From Saccoglossus kowalevskii (taxonomy: Eukaryota; Hemichordata; Enteropneusta; Harrimaniidae): a DNA stretch of 64,000 bases. Below the pieces are notes generated by a model. The model was given only the letters and a program-made list of their open reading frames with translations, searched no databases and was not told where the DNA came from. A program made the translations under genes and the position numbers. Positions within the stretch are counted from its first letter, which is position 1, and each line of letters opens with the position of its first letter. Positions 1 to 7,892 of this stretch are shown in pieces. The stretch is from the NCBI RefSeq assembly GCF_000003605.2, contig NW_003146267.1, positions 1 through 64,000 on the forward strand, given 5' to 3'.

Positions 1-61
1 TATATTTCATGACATTTACGATAAACTGGACTATCATACAAGTTGCATTTTGCAGAATGTC

Positions 62-133
62 AGCAGCGTGGCGCAGCGGAAGCGTGCTGGGCCCATAACC
101 CAGAGGTCCCTGGATCGAAACCAGGCGCTGCTA
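62..133 (+). tRNA. tRNA-iMet-CAT: tRNA-iMet(CAT), unit 1
   Basis: Same 72 bases as the unit 5 reference. Upstream spacer lacks one T, and the flank reads GCATTTTGC as in unit 8. Confidence 0.95.
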
Positions 134-327
134 TGAAATTGAAGTTTTAAACCGTTAATTCTCGAACAACCTGTTGCTCCGAGTTATGTGCCTTAAAAGT
201 TTCCTTTATTAATCCGGAACATTCGTGATTCGCAATCTGCCAAGCGTAACAAATTATGAATGACGAGTAAGTAGGTTGGCAATAACAATAATTATTAACT
301 GGCGCAAAATTTGAGTTGCAAGTAACT

Positions 328-454
328 GTCAGGATGGCCGAGCGGTCTAAGGCGCCAGACTCAAGGATTTGACACCTTGCCCTTATTTCAGGGTTATTTA
401 TGGGATATTTCTGGTCCACGAATGTGGGCGTGGGTTCGAATCCCACTTCTGACA
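328..454 (+). tRNA. tRNA-Leu-CAA: tRNA-Leu(CAA) with intron, unit 1
   Basis: Reference exons. Intron 3' part reads GGGATAT, shared with units 7, 8 and 107. Confidence 0.95.
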
Positions 455-664
455 ATGTTATTTTACCTTTAGTAACTTAGCAAATTCTCGCCTAGTTTGT
501 GCTCGATATGACATTTAATTATCTTCGTGTTTAGTCGTGATTCAACATTGACAGTAGTTTCGTTTAGTTTCAATTTACAAATACTGAACCGAGATTACGC
601 GTTATATTTCATGACATTTACGATAAACTGGACTATTCATACAAGTTGCATATTGCAGAATGTC

Positions 665-735
665 AGCAGCGTGGCGCAGCGGAAGCGTGCTGGGCCCATA
701 ACCCAGAGGTCCCTGGATCGAAACAGGCGCTGCTA
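665..735 (+). pseudogene. tRNA-iMet-CAT: tRNA-iMet(CAT), 1-nt loss in T arm, unit 2
   Basis: 71 nt: one C is missing from the 3' strand of the T stem, so the stem is out of register and the B box is altered. Probably non-functional unless the loss is a sequencing error. Confidence 0.75.
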
Positions 736-929
736 TGAAATTGAAGTTTTAAACCGTTAATTCTCGAACAACCTGTTGCTCCGAGTTATGTGCCTTAAAA
801 GTTTGCTTTATTAATCCGGAACATTCGTGATTCGCAATCTGCCAAGCGTAACAAATTATGAATGACGAGTAAGTAGGTTGGCAATAACAATAATTATTAA
901 CTGGCGCAAAATTTGAGTTGCAAGTAACT

Positions 930-1042
930 GTCAGGATGGCCGAGCGGTCTAAGGATTTGACACCTTGCCCTTATTTCAGGGTTATTTATGGGAGATTTCT
1001 GGTCCACGAATGTGGGCGTGGGTTCGAATCCCACTTCTGACA
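930..1042 (+). pseudogene. tRNA-Leu lacking anticodon arm, unit 2
   Basis: 14 bp between two AAGG words are gone, removing the 5' anticodon stem and the CAA anticodon. The same deletion occurs in unit 42. Confidence 0.9.
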
Positions 1043-1252
1043 ATGTTATTTTACCTTTAGTAACTTAGCAAATTCTCGCCTAGTTTGTGCTCGATATGAC
1101 ATTTAATTATCTTCGTGTTTAGTCGTGATTCAACATTGACAGTAGTTTCGTTTAGTTTCAATTTACAAATACTGAACCGAGATTACGCATTATATTTCAT
1201 GACATTTACGATAAACTGGACTATTCATACAAGTTGCATATTGAAGAATGTC

Positions 1253-1303
1253 AGCAGCGTGGCGCAGCGGAATCGTGCTGGGCCCATAACCCAGAGGTCC
1301 CTG
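1253..1303 (+). pseudogene. tRNA-iMet truncated at 51 nt, unit 3
   Basis: Ends inside the 5' T stem; the rest of the gene and part of spacer A (about 104 bp) are deleted, so no B box. Carries T at base 21 (position 22), the mark of the degenerate initiator subfamily. Confidence 0.92.
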
Positions 1304-1414
1304 AAACATTAGTGATTCGCAATCTGCCAAGCGTAACAAATTATGAATGACTAGTAAGTAGGTTGGCAATAACAATAATTATTAACTGGCGCAAAATTTG
1401 AGTTGCAAGTAACT

Positions 1415-1541
1415 GTCAGGATGGCCGAGCGGTCTAAGGCGCCAGACTCAAGGATTTGACACCTTGCCCTTATTTCAGGGTTATTTATGGGAGATTTCTG
1501 GTCCACGAATGTGGGCGTGGGTTCGAATCCCACTTCTGACA
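1415..1541 (+). tRNA. tRNA-Leu-CAA: tRNA-Leu(CAA) with intron, unit 3
   Basis: Reference exons and intron. Now only 111 nt after the truncated initiator. Confidence 0.95.
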
Positions 1542-1751
1542 ATGTTATTTTACCTTTAGTAACTTAGCAAATTCTCGCCTAGTTTGTGCTCGATATGACA
1601 TTTAATTATCTTCGTGTTTAGTCGTGATTCAACATTGACAGTAGTTTCGTTTAGTTTCAATTTACAAATACTGAACCGAGATTACGCATTATATTTCATG
1701 ACATTTACGATAAACTGGACTATTCATACAAGTTGCATATTGCAGAATGTC

Positions 1752-1823
1752 AGCAGCGTGGCGCAGCGGAAGCGTGCTGGGCCCATAACCCAGAGGTCCG
1801 TGGATCGAAACCAGGCGCTGCTA
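1752..1823 (+). tRNA. tRNA-iMet-CAT: tRNA-iMet(CAT), T-stem mismatch, unit 4
   Basis: C50 to G gives a G:G mismatch in the T stem; otherwise the reference sequence. Confidence 0.88.
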
Positions 1824-2017
1824 TGAAATTGAAGTTTTAAACCGTTAATTCTCGAACAACCTGTTGCTCCGAGTTATGTGCCTTAAAAGTTTGCTTTATT
1901 AATCCGGAACATTCGTGATTCGCAATCTGCCAAGCGTAACAAATTATGAATGACGAGTAAGTAGGTTGGCAATAACAATAATTATTAACTGGCGCAAAAT
2001 TTGAGTTGCAAGTAACT

Positions 2018-2144
2018 GTCAGGATGGCCGAGCGGTCTAAGGCGCCAGACTCAAGGATTTGACACCTTGCCCTTATTTCAGGGTTATTTATGGGAGATTT
2101 CTGGTCCACGAATGTGGGCGTGGGTTCGAATCCCACTTCTGACA
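2018..2144 (+). tRNA. tRNA-Leu-CAA: tRNA-Leu(CAA) with intron, unit 4
   Basis: Reference exons and intron. Confidence 0.95.
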
Positions 2145-2361
2145 ATGTTATTTTACCTTTAGTAACTTAGCAAATTCTCACCTAGTTTGTGCTCGATATG
2201 ACATTTAATTATCTTCGTGTTTAGTCGTGATTCAACATTGACAGTAGTTTCGTTTAGTTTCAATTTACAAATACTGAACCGAGATTACGCATTATATTTC
2301 ATGACATTTACGATAAACTGGACTATTCATACAAGTTGCATATTGCAGAATGTCAGCAGCG

Positions 2362-2372
2362 TGGCGCAGCGG
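2362..2372 (+). promoter_or_regulatory. A box of tRNA-iMet (reference unit 5)
   Basis: TGGCGCAGCGG at gene bases 8-18 matches the Pol III internal A box (TRGCNNAGYNGG-like) and covers the D arm. Confidence 0.85.
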
Positions 2373-2404
2373 AAGCGTGCTGGGCCCATAACCCAGAGGT
2401 CCCT

Positions 2405-2415
2405 GGATCGAAACC
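2405..2415 (+). promoter_or_regulatory. B box of tRNA-iMet (reference unit 5)
   Basis: GGATCGAAACC at gene bases 51-61 is the initiator form of the Pol III B box, with A in place of the first T of GGTTCGANNCC. Confidence 0.85.
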
Positions 2416-2437
2416 AGGCGCTGCTATGAAATTGAAG

Positions 2438-2441
2438 TTTT
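2438..2441 (+). terminator. Pol III terminator of tRNA-iMet (reference unit 5)
   Basis: TTTT begins 12 nt after the gene end. Units with the other spacer form have five Ts at the same place, for example 11308-11312. Confidence 0.75.
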
Positions 2442-2579
2442 AAACCGTTAATTCTCGAACAACCTGTTGCTCCGAGTTATGTGCCTTAAAAGTTTGCTTT
2501 ATTAATCCGGAACATTCGTGATTCGCAATCTGCCAAGCGTAACAAATTATGAATGACGAGTAAGTAGGTTGGCAATAAC

Positions 2580-2589
2580 AATAATTATT
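2580..2589. promoter_or_regulatory. AT-rich palindrome upstream of tRNA-Leu (reference unit 5)
   Basis: AATAATTATT is a perfect 10-bp palindrome 32-41 nt before the Leu start and is present in nearly every unit. Its place suggests a TATA-like upstream aid to TFIIIB, but all spacer bases are equally conserved, so conservation gives no support by itself. Confidence 0.3.
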
Positions 2590-2627
2590 AACTGGCGCAA
2601 AATTTGAGTTGCAAGTAACTGTCAGGA

Positions 2628-2638
2628 TGGCCGAGCGG
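2628..2638 (+). promoter_or_regulatory. A box of tRNA-Leu (reference unit 5)
   Basis: TGGCCGAGCGG at gene bases 8-18 fits the Pol III A box. Confidence 0.85.
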
Positions 2639-2725
2639 TCTAAGGCGCCAGACTCAAGGATTTGACACCTTGCCCTTATTTCAGGGTTATTTATGGGAGA
2701 TTTCTGGTCCACGAATGTGGGCGTG

Positions 2726-2736
2726 GGTTCGAATCC
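2726..2736 (+). promoter_or_regulatory. B box of tRNA-Leu (reference unit 5)
   Basis: GGTTCGAATCC is a perfect Pol III B box over the T arm. Confidence 0.9.
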
Positions 2737-2747
2737 CACTTCTGACA

Positions 2748-2956
2748 ATGTTATTTTACCTTTAGTAACTTAGCAAATTCTCGCCTAGTTTGTGCTCGAT
2801 ATGACATTTAATTATCTTCGTGTTTAGTCGTGATTCAACATTGACAGTAGTTTCGTTTAGTTTCAATTTACAAATACTGAACCGAGATTACGCATTATAT
2901 TTCATGACATTTACGATAAACTGGACTATTCATACATTTGCATATTGCAGAATGTC
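2748..2956. other. Spacer B (Leu to next iMet), reference copy in unit 5
   Basis: About 210 nt from the Leu 3' end to the next initiator. It holds the Leu terminator T-run, then AT-rich sequence with a TTATATTT block about 60 nt before the next gene. An open frame starts at a GTG here and runs through the initiator gene in many units, but it has no recognisable protein features and is an artefact of the repeat. Confidence 0.8.
2754..2757 (+). terminator. Pol III terminator of tRNA-Leu (reference unit 5)
   Basis: TTTT begins 7 nt after the discriminator base and is kept in almost all units. Confidence 0.8.
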
Positions 2957-3028
2957 AGCAGCGTGGCGCAGCGGAATCGTGCTGGGCCTATAACCCAGAG
3001 GTCCCTGAATCGAAATCAGACCCTGCTA
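2957..3028 (+). tRNA. tRNA-iMet-like with anticodon TAT, degenerate subfamily, unit 6
   Basis: C34 to T (2989) changes the anticodon to TAT at 2989-2991. It belongs to the degenerate subfamily: position 22 is T, the T stem is CCTGA, and the 3' acceptor strand CCCTGCT leaves a C6:C67 mismatch. An extra T at position 61 restores one T-stem pair. Probably not a working tRNA. Confidence 0.7.
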
Positions 3029-3222
3029 TGAAATTCAAGTTTTTAACCGTTAATTCTCAAACAACCTGTTGCTGCGAGTTATGTGCCTTAAAAGTTTGCT
3101 TTATTCATCCGAAACATTCGTGATTCGCAATCTGCCAAGCGCAACAAATTAAGAATGACGAGTAAGTAGGTTGGCAATAACAATAATTATTAACTGGCGC
3201 AAAATTTGAGTTGTAAGTCGCT

Positions 3223-3349
3223 GTCAGGATGGCCGAGCGGTCTAAGGCGCCAGATTCAAGGATTTGACACCTTGCCCTTATTTCAGGGTTATTTGTGGGA
3301 GATTTCTGGTCCACGAATGTGGGCGTGGGTTCGAATCCCACTTCTGACA
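3223..3349 (+). tRNA. tRNA-Leu-CAA: tRNA-Leu(CAA) with intron, unit 6
   Basis: C32 to T in the anticodon loop, harmless by itself. Flank GTCGCT and intron TTTGTGGG mark a subtype shared with units 12, 34, 72, 73, 90 and 99. Confidence 0.93.
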
Positions 3350-3559
3350 ATGTTATTTTACCTTTAGTAACTTAGCAAATTCTCGCCTAGTTTGTGCTCG
3401 ATATGACATTTAATTATCTTAGTGTTTAGTCGTGATTCAACATTGACAGTAGTTTCGTTTAGTTTCAATTTACAAATACTGAACCGAGATTACGCATTAT
3501 ATTTCATGACATTTACGATAAACTGGACTATTCATACAAGTTGCATACTGCAGAATGTC

Positions 3560-3631
3560 AGCAGCGTGGCGCAGCGGAAGCGTGCTGGGCCCATAACCCA
3601 GAGGTTCCTGGATCGAAACCAGGCGCTGCTA
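3560..3631 (+). tRNA. tRNA-iMet-CAT: tRNA-iMet(CAT), unit 7
   Basis: C48 to T, weakening the G15:C48 tertiary pair; otherwise reference. Confidence 0.92.
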
Positions 3632-3825
3632 TGAAATTGAAGTTTTTAACCGTTAATTCTCAAACAACCTGTTGCTGCGAGTTATGTGCCTTAAAAGTTT
3701 GCTTTATTCATCCGGAACATTAGTGATTCGCAATCTGCCAAGCGTAACAAATTATGAATGACGAGTAAGTAGGTTGGCAATAACAATAATTATTAACTGG
3801 CGCAAAATTTGAGTTGCAAGTAACT

Positions 3826-3952
3826 GTCAGGATGGCCGAGCGGTCTAAGGCGCCAGACTCAAGGATTTGACACCTTGCCCTTATTTCAGGGTTATTTATG
3901 GGATATTTCTGGTCCACGAATGTGGGCGTGGGTTCGAATCCCACTTCTGACA
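3826..3952 (+). tRNA. tRNA-Leu-CAA: tRNA-Leu(CAA) with intron, unit 7
   Basis: Reference exons, GGGATAT intron form. Confidence 0.95.
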
Positions 3953-4162
3953 ATGTTATTTTACCTTTAGTAACTTAGCAAATTCTCGCCTAGTTTGTGC
4001 TCGATATGACATTTAATTATCTTCGTGTTTAGTCGTGATTCAACATTGACAGTAGTTTCGTTTAGTTTCAATTTACAAATACTGAACCGAGATTACGCAT
4101 TATATTTCATGACATTTACGATAAACTGGACTATTCATACAAGTTGCATTTTGCAGAATGTC

Positions 4163-4234
4163 AGCAGCGTGGCGCAGCGGAAGCGTGCTGGGCCCATAAC
4201 CCAGAGGTCCCTGGATCGAAACCAGGCGCTGCTA
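4163..4234 (+). tRNA. tRNA-iMet-CAT: tRNA-iMet(CAT), unit 8
   Basis: Same as reference. Flanks match unit 1. Confidence 0.95.
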
Positions 4235-4428
4235 TGAAATTGAAGTTTTAAACCGTTAATTCTCGAACAACCTGTTGCTCCGAGTTATGTGCCTTAAAAG
4301 TTTCCTTTATTAATCCGGAACATTCGTGATTCGCAATCTGCCAAGCGTAACAAATTATGAATGACAAGTAAGTAGGTTGGCAATAACAATAATTATTAAC
4401 TGGCGCAAAATTTGAGTTGCAAGTAACT

Positions 4429-4555
4429 GTCAGGATGGCCGAGCGGTCTAAGGCGCCAGACTCAAGGATTTGACACCTTGCCCTTATTTCAGGGTTATTT
4501 ATGGGATATTTCTGGTCCACGAATGTGGGCGTGGGTTCGAATCCCACTTCTGACA
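4429..4555 (+). tRNA. tRNA-Leu-CAA: tRNA-Leu(CAA) with intron, unit 8
   Basis: Reference exons, GGGATAT intron form as in unit 1. Confidence 0.95.
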
Positions 4556-4765
4556 ATGTTATTTTACCTTTAGTAACTTAGCAAATTCTCGCCTAGTTTG
4601 TGCTCGATATGACATTTAATTATCTTCGTGTTTAGTCGTGATTCAACATTGACAGTAGTTTCGTTTAGTTTCAATTTACAAATACTGAACCGAGATTACG
4701 CGTTATATTTCATGACATTTACGATAAACTGGACTATTCATACAAGTTGCATATTGCAGAATGTC

Positions 4766-4822
4766 AGCAGCGTGGCGCAGCCCATAACCCAGAGGTCCCT
4801 GGATCGAAACCAGGCGCTGCTA
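4766..4822 (+). pseudogene. tRNA-iMet with 15-nt internal loss, unit 9
   Basis: 15 bases from the D loop to the 5' anticodon stem are deleted, so the D arm and anticodon stem cannot form. The identical deletion is in unit 24. Confidence 0.92.
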
Positions 4823-5016
4823 TGAAATTGAAGTTTTAAACCGTTAATTCTCGAACAACCTGTTGCTCCGAGTTATGTGCCTTAAAAGTTTGCTTTATTA
4901 ATCCGGAACATTCGTGATTCGCAATCTGCCAAGCGTAACAAATTATTAATGACGAGTAAGTAGGTTGGCAATAACAATAATTATTAACTGGCGCAAAATT
5001 TGAGTTGCAAGTAACT

Positions 5017-5143
5017 GTCAGGATGGCCGAGCGGTCTAAGGCGCCAGACTCAAGGATTTGACACCTTGCCCTTATTTCAGGGTTATTTATGGGAGATTTC
5101 TGGTCCACGAATGTGGGCGTGGGTTCGAATCCCACTTCTGACA
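5017..5143 (+). tRNA. tRNA-Leu-CAA: tRNA-Leu(CAA) with intron, unit 9
   Basis: Reference sequence. Upstream ATTATTAATG variant is shared only with unit 24. Confidence 0.95.
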
Positions 5144-5353
5144 ATGTTATTTTACCTTTAGTAACTTAGCAAATTCTCGCCTAGTTTGTGCTCGATATGA
5201 CATTTAATTATCTTCGTGTTCAGTCGAGATTCAACATTGACAGTAGTTTCGTTTAGTTTCAATTTACAAATACTCAACTGAGATTACGCATTATATTTCA
5301 TGACATTTACGATAAACTGGACTATTCATACAAGTTGCATATTGCAGAATGTC

Positions 5354-5425
5354 AGCAGCGTGGCGCAGCGGAAGCGTGCTGGGACCATAACCCAGAGGTC
5401 CCTGGATCGAAACCAGGCGCTGCTA
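5354..5425 (+). tRNA. tRNA-iMet-CAT: tRNA-iMet(CAT), unit 10
   Basis: C32 to A at the start of the anticodon loop; anticodon kept. Same change and same upstream ACTCAACTGAG in unit 99. Confidence 0.92.
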
Positions 5426-5620
5426 TGAAATTGAAGTTTTTAAACCGTTAATTCTCAAACAACCTGTTGCTGCGAGTTATGTGCCTTAAAAGTTTGCTTT
5501 ATTCATCCGGAACATTAGTGATTCGCAATCTGCCAAGCGTAACAAATTATGAATGACGAGTAAGTAGGTTGGCAATAACAATAATTATTAACTGGCGCCA
5601 AATTTGAGTTGCAAGTAACT

Positions 5621-5747
5621 GTCAGGATGGCCGAGCGGTCTAAGGCGCCAGACTCAAGGATTTGACACCTTGCCCTTATTTCAGGGTTATTTATGGGAGA
5701 TTTCTGGTGCACGAATGTGGGCGTGGGTTCGAATCCCACTTCTGACA
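5621..5747 (+). tRNA. tRNA-Leu-CAA: tRNA-Leu(CAA) with intron, unit 10
   Basis: One C to G in the variable arm; otherwise reference. Confidence 0.94.
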
Positions 5748-5957
5748 ATGTTATTTTACCTTTAGTAACTTAGCAAATTCTCGCCTAGTTTGTGCTCGAT
5801 ATGACATTTAATTATCTTTGTGTTCAGTCGAGATTCAACATTGACAGTAGTTTCGTTTAGTTTCAATTTACAAATACTGAACCGAGATTACGCATTATAT
5901 TTCATGACATTTACGATAAACTGGACTATTCATACAAGTTGCATATTGCAGAATGTC

Positions 5958-6029
5958 AGCAGCGTGGCGCAGCGGAATCGTGCAGGGCCCATAACCCAGA
6001 GGTCCCTGAATCGAAACCAGACCCTGCTA
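5958..6029 (+). tRNA. tRNA-iMet-like(CAT), degenerate subfamily, unit 11
   Basis: Position 22 T, T stem CCTGA, acceptor 3' strand CCCTGCT, plus T28 to A in the anticodon stem (CAGGG). Several mispairs; likely a pseudogene. Confidence 0.7.
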
Positions 6030-6223
6030 TGAAATTCAAGTTTTTAACCGTTAATTCTCAAACAACCTGTTGCTGCGAGTTATGTGCCTTAAAAGTTTGC
6101 TTTATTAATCCGGAACATTCGTGATTCGCAATCTGCCTAGCGTAACAAATTATGAATGACGAGTAAGTAGGTTGGCAATAACAATAATTATTAACTGGCG
6201 CAAAATTTGAGTTGCAAGTAACT

Positions 6224-6350
6224 GTCAGGATGGCCGAGCGGTCTAAGGCGCCAGACTCAAGGATTTGACACCTTGCCCTTATTTCAGGGTTATTTATGGG
6301 AGATTTCTGGTCCACGAATGTGGGCTTGGGTTCGAATCCCACTTCTGACA
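6224..6350 (+). tRNA. tRNA-Leu-CAA: tRNA-Leu(CAA) with intron, unit 11
   Basis: G49 to T at the base of the T stem; rest reference. Confidence 0.92.
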
Positions 6351-6560
6351 ATGTTATTTTACCTTTAGTAACTTAGCAAATTCTCGCCTAGTTTGTGCTC
6401 GATATGACATTTAATTATCTTCGTGTTTAGTCGTGATTCAACATTGACAGTAGTTTCGTTTAGTTTCAATTTACAAATACTGAACCGAGATTACGCATTA
6501 TATTTCATGACATTTACGATAAACTGGACTATTCATACAAGTTGCATATTGCAGAATATC

Positions 6561-6632
6561 AGCAGCGTGGCGCAGCGGAATCGTGCTGGCCCCATAACCC
6601 AGAGGTCCCTGAATCGAAACCAGACCCTGCTA
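6561..6632 (+). tRNA. tRNA-iMet-like(CAT), degenerate subfamily, unit 12
   Basis: Subfamily marks as in unit 11, with G31 to C breaking the closing pair of the anticodon stem instead. Confidence 0.7.
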
Positions 6633-6826
6633 TGAAATTCAAGTTTTTAACCGTTAATTCTCAAACAACCTGTTGCTGCGAGTTATGTGCCTTAAAAGTT
6701 TGCTTTATTCATCCGAAACATTCGTTATTCGCAATCTGCCAAGCGCAACAAATTAAGAATGACGAGTAAGTAGGTTGGCAATAACAATAATTATTAACTG
6801 GCGCAAAATTTGAGTTGTAAGTCGCT

Positions 6827-6953
6827 GTCAGGATGGCCGAGCGGTCTAAGGCGCCAGATTCAAGGATTTGACACCTTGCCCTTATTTCAGGGTTATTTGT
6901 GGGAGATTTCTGGTCCACGAATGTGGGCATGGGTTCGAATCCCACTTCTGACA
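6827..6953 (+). tRNA. tRNA-Leu-CAA: tRNA-Leu(CAA) with intron, unit 12
   Basis: C32 to T and G49 to A (A:C at the base of the T stem). Confidence 0.9.
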
Positions 6954-7163
6954 ATGTTATTTTACCTTTAGTAACTTAGCAAATTCTCGCCTAGTTTGTG
7001 CTCGATATGACATTTAATTATCTTAGTGTTTAGTCGTGATTCAACATTGACAGTAGTTTCGTTTAGTTTCAATTTACAAATACTGAACCGAGATTACGCA
7101 TTATATTTCATGACATTTACGATAAACTGGACTATTCATACAAGTTGCATACTGCAGAATGTC

Positions 7164-7227
7164 AGCAGCGTGTCGCAGCGGAAGCGTGCTGGGCCCATAA
7201 CCCATGGATCGAAACCAGGCGCTGCTA
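7164..7227 (+). pseudogene. tRNA-iMet with 8-nt loss, unit 13
   Basis: Eight bases covering the variable region and 5' T stem are missing, and G10 is T. The unit also lacks its Leu gene, so it holds no intact tRNA gene. Confidence 0.9.
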
Positions 7228-7624
7228 TGAAATTGAAGTTTTTAACCGTTAATTCTCAAACAACCTGTTGCTGCGAGTTAAGTGCCTTAAAAGTTTGCTT
7301 TATTCATCCGGAACATTCGTGATTCGCAATCTGCCAAGCGTTAGAAATTATAAATGACGAGTAAGTAGGTTGGCAATAACAATAATTATTAACTGGCGCA
7401 AAATTTGAGTTGCAAGTAACTTAGTAACTTAGTAACTTAGCAAATTCTCGCCTAGTTTGTGCTCGATATGACATTTAATTATCTTGGTGTTCTGTCGAGA
7501 TTCAACATTGACAGTAGTTTCGTTTAGTTTCAATTTACAAATACTGAACCGAGATTACGCATTATATTTCATGACATTTACGATAAACTGAACTATTCAT
7601 ACAAGTTGCATATTGCAGAATGTC
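7228..7624. other. Gene-free interval in unit 13 (Leu gene lost)
   Basis: About 400 nt of joined spacer A and spacer B with no gene. At 7415-7440 TAACTTAG-type words repeat where the Leu gene should lie. GTAACT occurs on both sides of the Leu gene in other units, so a slip or crossover between those copies explains the loss of about 134 bp. Confidence 0.9.
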
Positions 7625-7696
7625 AGCAGCGTGGCGCAGCGGAAGCGTGCTGGGCCCATAACCCAGAGGTCCCTGGATCGAAACCAGGCGCTGCTA
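7625..7696 (+). tRNA. tRNA-iMet-CAT: tRNA-iMet(CAT), unit 14
   Basis: Same as reference. Confidence 0.95.
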
Positions 7697-7892
7697 TGAA
7701 ATTGAAGTTTTTAACCCGTTAATTCTCAAACAACCTGTTGCTGTGAGTTATGTGCCTTAAAAGTTTGCTTTATTCATCCCGGAACATTCGTGATTCGCAA
7801 TCTGCCAAGCGTAACAAATTATGAATGACGAGTAAGTAGGTTGGCAATAACAATAATTATTAACTGGCGCAAAATTTGTGTTGCAAGCAACT

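Larger units (their letters stand above)
2355..2426 (+). tRNA. tRNA-iMet-CAT: tRNA-iMet(CAT), reference copy, unit 5
   Basis: Cytosolic initiator methionine tRNA, which is charged by MetRS and brought to the P site by eIF2 to read the start AUG. The 72 bases fold cleanly: acceptor AGCAGCG with CGCTGCT plus A73, D stem GCGC with GCGT, anticodon stem CTGGG with CCCAG, T stem CCTGG with CCAGG. Initiator hallmarks seen: A1:U72, GGG/CCC beside the anticodon loop, and T loop ATCGAAA with A54 and A60. The loop CCCATAA has C33, as in animals. In every full-length copy the anticodon is bases 33-35 (here 2387-2389). CCA is not encoded. Internal A and B boxes and a downstream T-run fit Pol III. The consensus is fully able to encode a tRNA; which of the copies are transcribed is unknown. 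Confidence 0.97.
2427..2620. other. Spacer A (iMet to Leu), reference copy in unit 5
   Basis: About 194 nt between the two genes of a unit. It begins with the initiator terminator T-run, holds an imperfect inverted repeat at 2454-2476 (CTCG and CAA arms facing TTG and CGAG around CCTG), and ends with an AT-rich stretch before the Leu gene. No coding sequence is supported. Two main sequence forms exist across the array: TTTTAAACC with CTCGAACAA and CTCCGAG as here, or TTTTTAACC with CTCAAACAA and CTGCGAG. Confidence 0.8.
2621..2747 (+). tRNA. tRNA-Leu-CAA: tRNA-Leu(CAA) with intron, reference copy, unit 5
   Basis: Leucine tRNA reading UUG. Exon 1 is bases 1-38, intron 39-81 (43 nt), exon 2 82-127; mature length 84 nt with A73. 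Acceptor GTCAGGA pairs with TTCTGAC (one G:U), anticodon stem is CCAGA with TCTGG, loop CTCAAG+T with anticodon at bases 35-37 (here 2655-2657). There is a long variable arm typical of class II tRNA, and the T arm is GTGGG-TTCGAAT-CCCAC. The intron follows base 37, the standard eukaryotic site, and its CCTTG can pair with CAAGG over the anticodon, as in pre-tRNA-Leu(CAA) of other eukaryotes. Splicing would need the tRNA endonuclease and ligase. Confidence 0.97.

Noticed and set aside
2355-2426. Elongator tRNA-Met or tRNA-Ile for the CAT gene
   Set aside because: The T loop ATCGAAA, A1:U72 and GGG/CCC pairs are initiator-specific.
2217-2429. A 70-codon + strand open frame repeated in nearly every unit
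   Set aside because: It starts at a GTG in the spacer and reads straight through the initiator tRNA gene to its last base. It has no protein motif, and recurs only because the repeat recurs.
2440-2748. A 63-102 codon - strand open frame repeated in most units
   Set aside because: It is the antisense of the Leu gene and spacer A, starting at a TTG overlapping the Leu 3' end. Frame is lost freely in many units, so it is not under coding selection.
2938-3123. Short + strand frames of about 61 codons in a second frame over the initiator
   Set aside because: Overlaps the tRNA in another frame with a non-ATG start; a shadow of the gene.
7415-7440. TAACTTAG triplet as a telomere-like repeat
   Set aside because: Only three imperfect words, explained by the join of two flanks when the Leu gene was deleted.
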